Positions 47,649 through 57,359 of a DNA stretch of 64,000 nt are shown in pieces; within the stretch, counting starts at the first letter, position 1; each line of letters starts with the position of its first letter. The stretch covers positions 1,426,001-1,490,000 of the forward strand of contig CP158568.1 of assembly GCA_040269895.1 (NCBI GenBank), written 5' to 3'. The notes beneath the pieces were generated by a model. The model saw nothing but the letters and a program-made list of their open reading frames with translations. It did not search any database and was not told the DNA's origin. The DNA comes from Ancalomicrobiaceae bacterium S20. GTDB taxonomy: Bacteria > Pseudomonadota > Alphaproteobacteria > Rhizobiales > Ancalomicrobiaceae. Position numbers and translations under genes: made by a program.

Positions 47649-48089
47649 GACGACGACAGCGTGTCGCGACCGACACGCAGGCGACCGGGGCCACGGCCCG
47701 AAGGGAACCTGCCGATCGGCCGCGACGGTGACGAGATTATCGTATGATCTTCCGGTGCGTGATGCGCCGGGTGCCTGCGTCGTCGCCGGGCACGATCAGG
47801 AGAAGAAAAGGCTAGCCTCGCGACGACTGTTGCATCCCAAACACGGACGGGCGTCGACCTTGGTCGTCCGCTACGTCAGATGCCGGAAATGCTCCGGAGC
47901 GACATTAAGACAACCTTGATCTTTGGGCTCCTAGCATGATTGCATTGTTTCGGGGTGGCGCGAGAGGCGCCGCAGGTGGTGTTTCGAAGGACTTCGGTCC
48001 GTGAGAGACGCGATCGACGGTGAGCCTCTGGTCCGCGACGCTGAAGGAAGCGGTCGGTTCGTCCGACCGTCGCCGAGACGGGGTTGACG
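47649..48089. other. Intergenic region between clpP and clpX
   Basis: 441 bases with no supported gene. A CTTGATC element at 47915-47921 followed by AT-rich CATGATT could belong to an RpoH-type clpX promoter, a weak match. Confidence 0.4.
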
Positions 48090-49352
48090 ATGAGCAAAGT
48101 CACCGGAAGCGACACGAAGAACACCCTCTACTGCTCGTTCTGCGGCAAGTCGCAACACGAAGTCAGGAAACTCATCGCCGGACCCACGGTCTTCATCTGC
48201 GATGAATGCGTCGAACTGTGCATGGACATCATTCGCGAGGAGAACAAGTCCTCGCTGGTGAAGTCGCGTGACGGTATTCCGACGCCGCGCGAGATCCGCA
48301 AGGTCCTGGATGACTACGTCATCGGCCAGGACCATGCGAAGAAGGTCCTGTCGGTCGCGGTGCACAACCACTACAAGCGCCTGAACCACGCGTCGAAGAA
48401 CAACGACGTGGAGCTGGCGAAGTCGAACGTGCTGCTGATCGGCCCGACCGGTTCGGGCAAGACGCTGCTCGCGCAGACGCTCGCCCGCATCCTCGACGTG
48501 CCGTTCACGATGTCGGATGCCACGACGCTGACCGAAGCCGGCTATGTCGGCGAGGACGTCGAGAACATCATCCTGAAGCTCCTGCAGGCGGCCGACTACA
48601 ACGTCGAACGCGCGCAGCGCGGCATCGTCTACATCGACGAGGTCGACAAGATCAGCCGCAAGTCGGACAACCCCTCGATCACCCGCGACGTGTCGGGCGA
48701 GGGCGTCCAGCAGGCGCTGTTGAAGATCATGGAAGGCACGGTCGCCAGCGTGCCGCCGCAGGGCGGCCGCAAGCATCCGCAGCAGGAGTTCCTGCAGGTC
48801 GACACCACGAACATCCTGTTCGTCGTCGGCGGCGCCTTCGCGGGTCTCGACAAGATCATCGCGGACCGCGGCAAGGGCACCTCGATCGGCTTCAAGGCCA
48901 AGGTCGCGGCCCCGGAAGAGCGCCGCACCGGCGCGCTGTTCCGGATGGTCGAGCCCGAGGACTTGCTGAAGTTCGGCCTGATCCCGGAGTTCATCGGTCG
49001 TCTGCCGATCATCGCGACGCTCGAGGACCTCGACGAGGACGCGCTGATCAAGATCCTGACCGAGCCGAAGAACGCGCTCGCGCGCCAGTATCAGCGGCTG
49101 TTCGAGATGGAGGGCGTCGAGCTCGTCTTCCACGAGGACGCGCTGAAGGCGATCGCGCGCAAGGCCATCGAGCGCAAGACCGGCGCGCGCGGCCTCCGGT
49201 CGATCCTGGAGGGCATCCTGCTCGACACGATGTTCGACCTGCCGGGCCTGAAGGGCGTCAAGGAGATCGTGATCTCCGGCGAGGTCGTCGACGGCAAGGC
49301 GCGCCCGCTCTACATCTACGAGGATCAGGCCCAGGCCGCGACGTCGGCCTGA
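48090..49352 (+). CDS. clpX: ATP-dependent Clp protease ATP-binding subunit ClpX
   Basis: 420 residues. Zinc-binding domain with [12 protein letters not shown] and [10 protein letters not shown], Walker [13 protein letters not shown], Walker B YIDEVDKI, sensor regions, and the pore/IGF-type loop [12 protein letters not shown] for docking ClpP. Unfolds substrates for ClpP. ATG at 48090 was chosen; a TTG two codons upstream is possible. Downstream is a strong terminator, so clpX is separate from lon. Confidence 0.97.
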   Translation: MSKVTGSDTKNTLYCSFCGKSQHEVRKLIAGPTVFICDECVELCMDIIREENKSSLVKSRDGIPTPREIRKVLDDYVIGQDHAKKVLSVAVHNHYKRLNHASKNNDVELAKSNVLLIGPTGSGKTLLAQTLARILDVPFTMSDATTLTEAGYVGEDVENIILKLLQAADYNVERAQRGIVYIDEVDKISRKSDNPSITRDVSGEGVQQALLKIMEGTVASVPPQGGRKHPQQEFLQVDTTNILFVVGGAFAGLDKIIADRGKGTSIGFKAKVAAPEERRTGALFRMVEPEDLLKFGLIPEFIGRLPIIATLEDLDEDALIKILTEPKNALARQYQRLFEMEGVELVFHEDALKAIARKAIERKTGARGLRSILEGILLDTMFDLPGLKGVKEIVISGEVVDGKARPLYIYEDQAQAATSA

Positions 49353-49416
49353 GCAGGATCTGTCGCTTCGCCGACCTGAGCCTCGATCGATGGTTCGGGC
49401 TGACGGCACAGACCAG

Positions 49417-49448
49417 AACGCCCGCCTTTCGGCGGGCGTTTGCGTTTT
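49417..49448 (+). terminator. Intrinsic terminator after clpX
   Basis: AACGCCCGCC-TTTC-GGCGGGCGTT stem followed by TGCGTTTT. Confidence 0.85.
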
Positions 49449-49493
49449 GGGGGCGGACGTCGAAGCCGGGGCTTCGGCGTCCGGCGCCGATCG

Positions 49494-49946
49494 TCAGGTG
49501 AACGAGCCGGTGCCGCCACCGGGCGTCCCGAGCTGGACGCCGGCGCCGGCATATTCGCCATGGCCGATGTACTTGTTGTTCTTGTACCAGGTGATCTGGA
49601 AGCCGCCGCCGCCGATGGAGAGGCCGGCCGCCTCGAAGGAGATGCCGGAGGCGCCCTTCAGCGTGTTCGGATCGACGTTGAAGCTGGCCTTGCCGGTGAG
49701 CGATCCGGTCGCGCCGAGGCCGAGCACGCCGCCCTTGCCGGTGAAGGTCAGCGTCGGGCCGCCGGGAAAGGTCAGCGTGCCGTTGACCTGCAGGTACACG
49801 AAGACATAGGCGCAGGACATCGACGACGACGAGGTCGTCCAGGTCTGCTGGCTGGCGTCGAGATCGGCGTAGAGCTTGCCCATCTCGGCGTAGTGCTGCA
49901 TCAGCGCGACGTGGGTGCTGGTCGGGCTCAGATCGGTGCTGCTCAT
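49494..49946 (-). CDS. Small glycine-rich beta protein, VapA-family-like
   Basis: 150 residues, no signal peptide. After ~40 helical residues comes a beta-rich domain with LTFTGKGGVLGLGATGSLTGKASF, FEAAGLSIGGGGFQITWYKNN and the end GHGEYAGAGVQLGTPGGGTGSF. This resembles the C-terminal barrel of the Rhodococcus equi VapA (R_equi_Vir) family from memory; I cannot confirm it. A strong GGAGGAGG site precedes the ATG at 49946. It breaks the otherwise standard clpX-lon order on the opposite strand. Function unknown. Confidence 0.6.
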   Translation of the reverse strand: MSSTDLSPTSTHVALMQHYAEMGKLYADLDASQQTWTTSSSSMSCAYVFVYLQVNGTLTFPGGPTLTFTGKGGVLGLGATGSLTGKASFNVDPNTLKGASGISFEAAGLSIGGGGFQITWYKNNKYIGHGEYAGAGVQLGTPGGGTGSFT

Positions 49947-50743
49947 CGGACTGCCTCCTCCGGGCGGCGCCTTCGGGCGTGACGGATCGCTTCCGGTCCG
50001 CCGCCGCGACCGGGTCCGCCGACCGTCGCGGGGGCCGCGACGGATCCTGGAATGAGTTCGTCCCGGCATGCGGCCCCGGTGCGACCTGTGTGCGTGGTCC
50101 GACACGGCGTCGCCGAATGGGCCGCGGCGGCAACCGGCGCGCCGCCGCGAGGAACCCGTGGCCGGTGCCGCCACGGTGCTCCGTAGGGTACTTCTCGTGA
50201 TTGTTTGGCTTTCAACTGCAACCGAGCAGACGGTAGCGCGTTGTATGCAATAGCGCAAGCGGCGGGTGCATCGCATGGGCGAAATCGGCCGGCGCGTGCA
50301 GGCGAAGATGCGGCCGAACCTTGGCTGTTCTGGGCGGGGCGCCGTCGAATCTCCGGCAGGCCCGGTGCCGGTTCCGTCGCTTCGCCGCGCCGCGGGCGGA
50401 GGTCATCCACCGGTCGTCCCAGATGCACCCAGCGGAAGCGTCTAGAATTGCTAGGTAATTTTCAGTGTCTCAATTCGTTCACACAGTCCTCGCGTCGTTC
50501 TTGACACCCCCCCGGTCGAGCGCCACCTAATAGTCTCGAACGGTGGTCCGGGAGGACCGGCGGCGGGCCTCAGGGACGCCGGCGGTTCGGCCGATGAAGG
50601 GACTGAAACGGGAGCGCGGATCGGACTGTCGTCCGGTCGACAGCGGGCTCGGCGGAAGGCCCAAGGACCGCCCGCTCGGACGGTCCGAGGATCGAGCGCC
50701 CGCTCGCGCCTCTGAAACGTCCGGCGAGAAAGGACATCACGCA
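49947..50743. other. Intergenic region upstream of lon
   Basis: About 800 bases between divergent genes; no supported gene. 50440-50540 is AT-richer and contains the lon promoter candidate. Confidence 0.4.
50500..50533 (+). promoter_or_regulatory. Possible lon promoter
   Basis: CTTGACA followed, 20-21 bases on, by CCTAATAG. CTTGAC is the -35 seen in rhizobial RpoH promoters, but the spacing is too long, so the match is weak. A seven-C run in the spacer is unusual. Confidence 0.3.
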
Positions 50744-53170
50744 ATGACCGTCGAAAGCACCCGGTCCGGCGCGGGCTCCGCCGGGACGGACGTCTACCCG
50801 GTTCTTCCGCTCCGGGACATCGTCGTCTTCCCCCATATGATCGTCCCGCTGTTCGTCGGCCGCGAAAAGTCGATCCGCGCGCTCGAACAGGTCATGCGCG
50901 CCGACAAGCAGATCCTGCTGGCGACGCAGAAGAACGCCTCCGACGACGATCCGGCCAAGGACGCGATCTATACGGTCGGCACACTCGCGAGCGTGCTGCA
51001 GCTCCTGAAGCTGCCCGACGGCACCGTGAAGGTGCTGGTCGAGGGCGCCTCGCGCGCGGAAATCGTCGCCTTCACCGATCGCGACGATCTCTACGAGGCC
51101 GAGGCGCGCGCGCTGCCGGAGAGCGTCGGCCCGCGGGTCGAGATGGAAGCCTTGGCGCGGTCCGTGGTCTCGGAATTCGAGAACTACGTGAAGCTCAACA
51201 AGAAGGTCTCGCCCGAGGTTCTCGGCACGGTCACGCAGATCGACGACCACTCCAAGCTCGCCGACACGGTGGCGAGCCATCTCGCCGTGAAGATCCCGGA
51301 GAAGCAGGAGCTGCTTGCGATCGTCTCGGTTTCGGAGCGGCTCGAGAAGGTGCTCGCCTTCATGGAGTCCGAGATCTCGGTGCTCCAGGTCGAGAAGCGC
51401 ATCCGCTCGCGCGTCAAGCGCCAGATGGAGAAGACGCAGCGCGAGTACTACCTGAACGAGCAGATCAAGGCGATCCAGAAGGAACTCGGCGACAACGAGG
51501 ACGGCCGCGACGAGCTGGCCGAGCTCGAGGACCGGATCAAGAAGACCAAGCTCTCGAAGGAAGCCAGCGAGAAGGCGATGGGCGAGCTGAAGAAGCTGCG
51601 CCAGATGTCGCCGATGTCGGCTGAAGCCACCGTCGTGCGCAACTACCTCGACTGGCTCCTGAATATCCCGTGGGGCAAGAAGTCGAAGCTGAAGCAGGAC
51701 CTCGTCAACGCGCAGGCCGTGCTCGACGACGACCACTACGGCCTCGACAAGGTCAAGGACCGCATCGTCGAGTATCTCGCCGTGCAGGCCCGCGCCAACA
51801 AGCTGAAGGGGCCGATCCTGTGCCTCGTCGGCCCTCCCGGCGTCGGCAAAACTTCGCTCGGCAAGTCGATCGCCAAGGCTACCGGCCGCGAGTTCGTGCG
51901 CGTGTCGCTCGGCGGCGTGCGTGACGAGGCGGAGATCCGCGGTCATCGGCGGACCTATATCGGCTCGATGCCGGGCAAGGTCGTGCAGTCGATGCGCAAG
52001 GCCAAGAAGTCCAACCCGCTCTTCCTGCTCGACGAGATCGACAAGATGGGCATGGACTTCCGCGGCGATCCGTCGTCTGCGCTGCTCGAAGTGCTGGATC
52101 CGGAGCAGAACGGCACGTTCATGGACCACTATCTGGAGGTCGAGTACGACCTCTCGGACGTGATGTTCGTGACGACCGCGAACACGCTGAACATCCCGGC
52201 GCCGCTCATGGACCGCATGGAGATCATCCGGATCGCGGGCTACACCGAGGACGAGAAGCTCGAGATCTCCAAGAAGCACCTGATCCCGAAGACCATGAAG
52301 GACCATGGCCTGAAGGAGAAGGAGTTCACGATCGACGACGACGCGCTGCGCCAGGTCATCCGCCGCTACACGCGGGAGGCCGGCGTCCGCAATCTCGAGC
52401 GCGAGATGGCGACGCTCGCCCGCAAGGCGACCAAGGATCTCGTGCTCAAGAAGAAGGACGTCGTGCATCTGACGGCCGATAACCTCGAGGACTATCTCGG
52501 CGTGCCGCGCTATCGGTACGGCGAGGCCGAGCGTGAGGATCAGGTCGGCGTCGTGACCGGTCTTGCCTGGACGGAAGTCGGCGGCGAGCTGCTCACGATC
52601 GAAGCCGTCATGATGCCCGGCAAGGGCAAGATGACGGTGACCGGCAACCTCAAGGACGTGATGAAGGAATCGATCTCGGCGGCGGCGTCCTACGTCCGCT
52701 CGCGGGCGATCGACTACGGCATCGAGCCGCCGCTGTTCGACAAGCGCGACATCCACGTCCACGTGCCGGAGGGCGCGACGCCGAAGGACGGGCCGTCCGC
52801 CGGCATCGCGATGGCGACGACCGTCGTGTCGGTGATGACCGGCATTCCGGTGTCGAAGGACATCGCCATGACCGGCGAGGTCACGCTGCGCGGCCGGGTG
52901 CTGCCGATCGGCGGCCTCAAGGAGAAGCTGCTCGCCGCATTGCGTGGTGGCATCAAGAAGGTGCTGATCCCGGAGGAGAACGCCAAGGATCTGGCGGACA
53001 TCCCCGAGAACGTGAAGTCGGAGCTCGAAATCGTGCCGGTCTCGCGCATGGAGGAGGTGCTGAAGCACGCCCTCGTGCGCATGCCGGAGCCGATCACCTG
53101 GGAAGAACCGGCGACTTCTGCTACCGCCGTGGTCGCGGAGGACGACGCGGCCGGCATCACGGCGCACTGA
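50744..53170 (+). CDS. lon: ATP-dependent protease Lon
   Basis: 808 residues. LonN domain ([27 protein letters not shown]), coiled coil, AAA+ with Walker [14 protein letters not shown] and LLDEIDKMG, and protease domain with catalytic Ser in [11 protein letters not shown] and Lys in GGIKKVLIP. Degrades damaged and regulatory proteins. ATG at 50744 fits family length; the frame is open upstream. HU gene follows, the common alphaproteobacterial order. Confidence 0.97.
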   Translation: MTVESTRSGAGSAGTDVYPVLPLRDIVVFPHMIVPLFVGREKSIRALEQVMRADKQILLATQKNASDDDPAKDAIYTVGTLASVLQLLKLPDGTVKVLVEGASRAEIVAFTDRDDLYEAEARALPESVGPRVEMEALARSVVSEFENYVKLNKKVSPEVLGTVTQIDDHSKLADTVASHLAVKIPEKQELLAIVSVSERLEKVLAFMESEISVLQVEKRIRSRVKRQMEKTQREYYLNEQIKAIQKELGDNEDGRDELAELEDRIKKTKLSKEASEKAMGELKKLRQMSPMSAEATVVRNYLDWLLNIPWGKKSKLKQDLVNAQAVLDDDHYGLDKVKDRIVEYLAVQARANKLKGPILCLVGPPGVGKTSLGKSIAKATGREFVRVSLGGVRDEAEIRGHRRTYIGSMPGKVVQSMRKAKKSNPLFLLDEIDKMGMDFRGDPSSALLEVLDPEQNGTFMDHYLEVEYDLSDVMFVTTANTLNIPAPLMDRMEIIRIAGYTEDEKLEISKKHLIPKTMKDHGLKEKEFTIDDDALRQVIRRYTREAGVRNLEREMATLARKATKDLVLKKKDVVHLTADNLEDYLGVPRYRYGEAEREDQVGVVTGLAWTEVGGELLTIEAVMMPGKGKMTVTGNLKDVMKESISAAASYVRSRAIDYGIEPPLFDKRDIHVHVPEGATPKDGPSAGIAMATTVVSVMTGIPVSKDIAMTGEVTLRGRVLPIGGLKEKLLAALRGGIKKVLIPEENAKDLADIPENVKSELEIVPVSRMEEVLKHALVRMPEPITWEEPATSATAVVAEDDAAGITAH

Positions 53171-53238
53171 CGCCGCCGACGGGCCGGGCCGGCACGATTC
53201 GCCGGTGCGGCCCGGATCCTGACCGAATGCCAACACCG

Positions 53239-53270
53239 AGCCCCGCAGGCCGCCGCCTGCGGGGCTTTTT
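53239..53270 (+). terminator. Intrinsic terminator after lon
   Basis: AGCCCCGCAGGC-CGCC-GCCTGCGGGGCT followed by TTTTT. Confidence 0.92.
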
Positions 53271-53646
53271 CACGATCGTCGATACGGTTGGTTCGGGATT
53301 TCGGACACGTTCACGCAGAAACGGTCGGAAAACAGCCGATTCTATCGAGAATTCGCTTGCGGTCCGGCCGTTTTCGGGGCTTCTGGCAGCCGGACGTGGC
53401 GGGTGGCGCTCGGGTGGTTTCGGGCGCGGCGTCACGGGCGAAGTCCGGGGCTGCACGGTCTGCTCGACCGTCCGGACCGGCCGTCGGGACCCAGCCGTTG
53501 CGGCGCGGATCCCGGCGCGGGCGCAAGTCCGATCGGCGCGATCCGCGCCGGTCGAACGACTTGCGGTGACAAGGACAAGGGAGCGATGGCGGATCGGAGC
53601 CGATCCGGATCGCTCCACGAGTTGCAACGAAGGAAGGAACTCCGCG
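53271..53646. other. Intergenic region upstream of the HU gene
   Basis: 376 bases without a supported gene; presumed HU promoter. Confidence 0.4.
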
Positions 53647-53922
53647 ATGAACAAGAACGACCTGATTGCCGAGGTCGCCTCCAAGACCGGCCTGACCAAG
53701 GCCGCGGCTGGCGAAGCCGTCGATGCGACCTTCGAGGCGATCACCAGCGCGCTCAAGGGCGGCGACGAGGTGAAGATCGCCGGCTTCGGCAATTTCGTGG
53801 TCGCCACCCGCGCCGCTTCCGAGGGCCGCAATCCGCGCACCGGCGAGACCATCAAGATCCCGGCCCAGAAGGCCGCCAAGTTCCGGGCCGGCAAGGGCCT
53901 CAAGGACGCCGTCAACGCCTGA
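53647..53922 (+). CDS. DNA-binding protein HU
   Basis: 91 residues, the standard length. Starts MNKNDLIAEVASKTGLTKAAAGEAVDA; the DNA-binding beta-arm is FVVATRAASEGRNPRTGETIKIPAQKA, with Pro at the arm tip (GRNPRTG). Bends and packs DNA as a dimer. AAGGAAGGA ends eight bases before the ATG. Its position after lon is typical for the order. Confidence 0.96.
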   Translation: MNKNDLIAEVASKTGLTKAAAGEAVDATFEAITSALKGGDEVKIAGFGNFVVATRAASEGRNPRTGETIKIPAQKAAKFRAGKGLKDAVNA

Positions 53923-54008
53923 GGCGGACGGGGATCCTGTCGTCCGCGGGGAAGCGCGCTCCGGTCTTGCGACATGGACGCTGCGACGATGCCCCGGGCG
54001 AATGAACT

Positions 54009-54034
54009 GCACGAGGGCCGATCGGCCCTCGTGC
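54009..54034 (+). terminator. Perfect 26-base palindrome after the HU gene
   Basis: The halves GCACGAGGGCCGA and TCGGCCCTCGTGC join with no loop. It is 87 bases past the HU stop and is followed by CGCTTTCC, so it may be a weak terminator or a protein site. Confidence 0.45.
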
Positions 54035-54262
54035 CGCTTTCCGGGACCGGCTGCCGCATTTCGAGCCGGCGTGCCGCTTTCCCGGTTCGCGTGCAGCGAT
54101 CCCGGCCAGACCAAAACCGGCCAGACTGAAGCCGGCAGGCTGACGGTGGCGGGCTGACGGCGGCGAGACCATTGCGCCGGGTTCTCGGGACTGCCATAAG
54201 GGCCCCGATGGTCCGGCGCTTTTCGTTTGCCGTCTCCGTGCGCCGTTTGCCGGACCTTGGAC

Positions 54263-54338
54263 GGGCGGTTAGCTCAGTTGGTAGAGCGCCTCGTTTACAC
54301 CGAGGATGTCGGGGGTTCGAGTCCCTCACCGCCCACCA
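54263..54338 (+). tRNA. tRNA-Val (anticodon TAC)
   Basis: 76 bases with encoded CCA. Acceptor GGGCGGT/ACCGCCC, anticodon stem CCTCG/CGAGG around TTTACAC, T-loop TTCGAGT. Confidence 0.96.
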
Positions 54339-54462
54339 GATCCAACGTTTTCAACGACCTGTGTGGCTAAATACCAGTGTGTCCTGCTCGTGGTTGGTCG
54401 CCGGTCGCATCAACGGGCCCGCGCGGCGGCCTCGGTTCGCGTCGACCGGGCGGCTTCGCGGT

Positions 54463-55707
54463 TCAGCCGTGGCGCAGCTTTCCGACATTCGGCAGGAACC
54501 AGGTCAGGAGCCCGAGCGCCGGCAGGAAGGCGCAGAGGTTGTAGACGAAGCCGATCGAGGTCCGGTCGGCGATCTCGCCGAGGATCGCCGCGCCGAGGCC
54601 GCCCATGCCGAAGGCGAAGCCGAAGAACAGGCCGGCGATCATGCCGACCTTGCCGGGCACCAGATCCTGCGCGTAGACGACGATCGCCGAGAAGGCCGAG
54701 GCCAGGATCAGGCCGATCGGGATGGTCAGCGCGACGGTCCAGAACAGGTTGGCGTGGGGCAGGGCGAGCGTGAAGGGCAGCACGCCGAGGATCGACAGCC
54801 AGATCACGAACTTGCGGCCGAACCGGTCGCCGATCGGGCCGCCGAGGAAGGTGCCGACCGCCATCGCGGCCAGATAGACGAACAGATAGAGCTGCGCGTC
54901 CTTCACCGACACCTTGAACGTGTCGATCAGGTAGAAGGTGTAATAGCTCGCCATCGAGGCCGTATAGAAGAACTTCGAGAAGATCAGCACGGCGAGAATG
55001 GCGATCGAGCGGACGACCACCGGGCGGGGCAGGGCGGCGACCTTGGCGGCGACCTTGGCCGCGCCGGCGCTGGCGCGGCGCTTGGCGCGATACCAGAAGC
55101 CGACGCGCGACAGGATCATGATGCCGGCGAGAGCGACCACCGAGAACCAGGCGACGCTCTTCTGGCCGTTGGCGAGCACGATGTAGGCCGCCAGGATCGG
55201 CCCGAGCGCGGTGCCGGCGTTGCCGCCGACCTGGAACAGCGATTGCGCGAGCCCGTGCCGGCCGCCGGAGGCCATGCGGGCGACTCGCGAGGATTCCGGA
55301 TGGAACACCGCCGAGCCGGTGCCGACCAGCGACACGGCGAGCAGGATCATCGGATAGGTCGAGGCGATCGACAGCAGGAGCAGGCCGCAGAGCGACATGG
55401 TCATGCCGATCGCCAGCGAGAACGGCTGCGGGTGCTTGTCGGTCCAGAAGCCGACGACCGGCTGCAGGATCGAGGCGGTCAGGTAGAAGGCCAGCGTGAT
55501 CATGCCGATCTGGCCGAAGTCGAGCGCATAGTCCTGCTTCAGGATCGGGTAGATCGACGGGATCAGCGACTGGATCAGGTCGTTGAGGCCATGCGACAGG
55601 CTGATGAACAGCAGGATGTCGAACTCGGTCCGGCGCACGGCGGGGGCGGCGATGGGGGTCGCGGCGGGCGTGGCGGACGAGGAACTGGGCGCGGCGGCGT
55701 CGGTCAC
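54463..55707 (-). CDS. MFS transporter, Fsr (fosmidomycin resistance)-like
   Basis: 414 residues from a GTG at 55707 with GGGAG eight bases upstream; an ATG at 55746 is in frame but has a poor site. Twelve hydrophobic helices; ISLSHGLNDLIQSLIPSIYPILKQDYALDFGQIG and GSAVFHPESSRVARMASGGRHGLAQSLFQVGGNAG are Fsr hallmarks. Drug or metabolite efflux is expected. No regulator is adjacent. Upstream by 221 bases is the T1SS adaptor end. Confidence 0.88.
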   Translation of the reverse strand: MTDAAAPSSSSATPAATPIAAPAVRRTEFDILLFISLSHGLNDLIQSLIPSIYPILKQDYALDFGQIGMITLAFYLTASILQPVVGFWTDKHPQPFSLAIGMTMSLCGLLLLSIASTYPMILLAVSLVGTGSAVFHPESSRVARMASGGRHGLAQSLFQVGGNAGTALGPILAAYIVLANGQKSVAWFSVVALAGIMILSRVGFWYRAKRRASAGAAKVAAKVAALPRPVVVRSIAILAVLIFSKFFYTASMASYYTFYLIDTFKVSVKDAQLYLFVYLAAMAVGTFLGGPIGDRFGRKFVIWLSILGVLPFTLALPHANLFWTVALTIPIGLILASAFSAIVVYAQDLVPGKVGMIAGLFFGFAFGMGGLGAAILGEIADRTSIGFVYNLCAFLPALGLLTWFLPNVGKLRHG

Positions 55708-55928
55708 GGCGTATTCTCCCGGCGATTGGATGCCGTCGTGCTTCATCTGTCCGGACGCGGGCCGGAAACGGCGGTGTTTCCTCGCACGATCACGACGGCG
55801 CGGGAAAGGCGGTTTCGCGCAGGGCAGTTCTTCCGGCGCCAAGGCTCGCGCAGATGTGTAGCCGCGGCGCGCCAGATCTCGTCGAGTACGGCCGGGCGGT
55901 TCGGCGACCCGGCCGTGAACGGCGGCGA

Positions 55929-57356
55929 TCAATACTCGCGGAAGCTCTTGTGGATCGAGTCGTAGAACGGCTTCACCAGGTACTGCAGCACGGTCCGGCT
56001 CTCGGTCGCCACGATGACGTCGGCGGGCATGCCGGGGGTCAGCTTGCCGCGCAACTCCTCCGGTAGCTTGGCCGGGTCGACCCGCACGCGCGCCTGATAG
56101 AAGCTGCCCTGCGGATTGCGCTCGTCGACCATCGAGTCGGCCGAGATCGCCTCGACCCGGCCGAAGATCACCGGCGTCTGCCGTGACTTGAAGGTCGGGA
56201 AGCGCACCTCGGCCTCGAGGCCGGTATGAAGGTGGCTGACGTCGAAGGGCGACACCCGCACGGTGACGACCAGATCGTCGTCGATCGGCACGAGGTCCAT
56301 CACCGCCTCGCCGGGCTTCAGCACGCCGCCGACGGTATGGACGCGAATGTTCTGCACGACGCCGGCGATCGGCGCCTTGAGCTCGATGCGCGAGAGCACG
56401 TCGCGGGCGACGCGCAGCTTCTCGGCCATGTCGCCGATCTGGATGCGCACGTCGCGCAGACCCTGGGCGGCCTCTTCCTGAAGCTTCTGGTCGGCGAGAT
56501 CGATCTGCAGATTGGTCTCGCCGATGGTCTTGCGGGCGCGGGCGATCGCCGACTGGACCTCGCCGAGCTTGCCCTCGTAGACGTCGCGATCGCGGCTCAG
56601 CTGGTTGAGCCGGTTCATCGGGAACAGGCCCTTCTCGGCGATCGATCGGATCTTGGCGATCTCCTCGGTCAGGCTCATCAGCTGTCGGTTGACGGCGGCT
56701 TCCTGCGACTGGAAGCCGGAGATCTCGCTGTCGGTCTGCTGGATGCGCGCTTCGAGGATCGCGAGCTGGTTCATGAACGAGGCGCGGCGTTCGCGGAACT
56801 GGTTGCGCTGATCGTTGAGCACCGCCGCCGTCTCGGGGTTTTCGCGCGCGCGGGCGAGCAGATCCTCGGGGAAGGCGATCGCCTCGGCGCGATCCATCTC
56901 GGCGCGGTGGCGGGCCTCGAGCGCCAGCAGGCTGTCGAACTGCTTGCCGAGGATGTCGGCGTTGGCGCGGGCCTGCACCGGCAGCATGCGCACCAGCGGC
57001 TGGCCGGGCACGACGCGGTCGGCCTCGCGGACCAGGATCTCCTCGACGATGCCGCCCTCGAGATGCTGGATCGTCTTTCGGTTCGATTCCGGCGCGACCA
57101 CGCCGCTCGCGATCACCGCGCTCGACAGATCGGCGAAATAGCTCCAGGTGAAGAAGAACAGGAACACGGCGCCGATCACCGCATAGCCGAAGCTCGCCGC
57201 GCCCTCGACGTTGGTCGGCCGCTTCGGCACGAGGTCGGAGGCGGCGGCGCGGACGGTCGAGATCGCGCTGCCGATCTTCTGCGCGGGCGCCCCGCCTGTC
57301 GGGGCGGCCGACGTTACAGAACCGGATGCGAGCGCGGGGGCGGGCATCTGAGCCAT
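55929..57356 (-). CDS. Type I secretion periplasmic adaptor (HlyD/PrsE family)
   Basis: 475 residues. One N-terminal transmembrane helix (FGYAVIGAVFLFFFTWSYFADL), then lipoyl/barrel-sandwich halves (GIVEEILVREADRVVPGQPLVRM and LKAPIAGVVQNIRVHTVGGVLKPGE) around a long helical hairpin (about 170-330). The C-terminal MVDERNPQGSFYQARVRVDP is typical of PrsE/HlyD. Bridges the ATPase and an outer-membrane TolC. Starts 3 bases after the ATPase gene ends. Confidence 0.92.
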   Translation of the reverse strand: MAQMPAPALASGSVTSAAPTGGAPAQKIGSAISTVRAAASDLVPKRPTNVEGAASFGYAVIGAVFLFFFTWSYFADLSSAVIASGVVAPESNRKTIQHLEGGIVEEILVREADRVVPGQPLVRMLPVQARANADILGKQFDSLLALEARHRAEMDRAEAIAFPEDLLARARENPETAAVLNDQRNQFRERRASFMNQLAILEARIQQTDSEISGFQSQEAAVNRQLMSLTEEIAKIRSIAEKGLFPMNRLNQLSRDRDVYEGKLGEVQSAIARARKTIGETNLQIDLADQKLQEEAAQGLRDVRIQIGDMAEKLRVARDVLSRIELKAPIAGVVQNIRVHTVGGVLKPGEAVMDLVPIDDDLVVTVRVSPFDVSHLHTGLEAEVRFPTFKSRQTPVIFGRVEAISADSMVDERNPQGSFYQARVRVDPAKLPEELRGKLTPGMPADVIVATESRTVLQYLVKPFYDSIHKSFREY

Positions 57357-57359
57357 GAC

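Noticed and set aside
50570-53236. 888-codon minus-strand open frame opposite lon
   Set aside because: Shadow of lon caused by codon bias.
54030-54082. Two copies of CGTGCCGCTTTCC 40 bases apart after HU
   Set aside because: Two short copies with a degraded third do not support a mobile element or CRISPR; probably local duplication.
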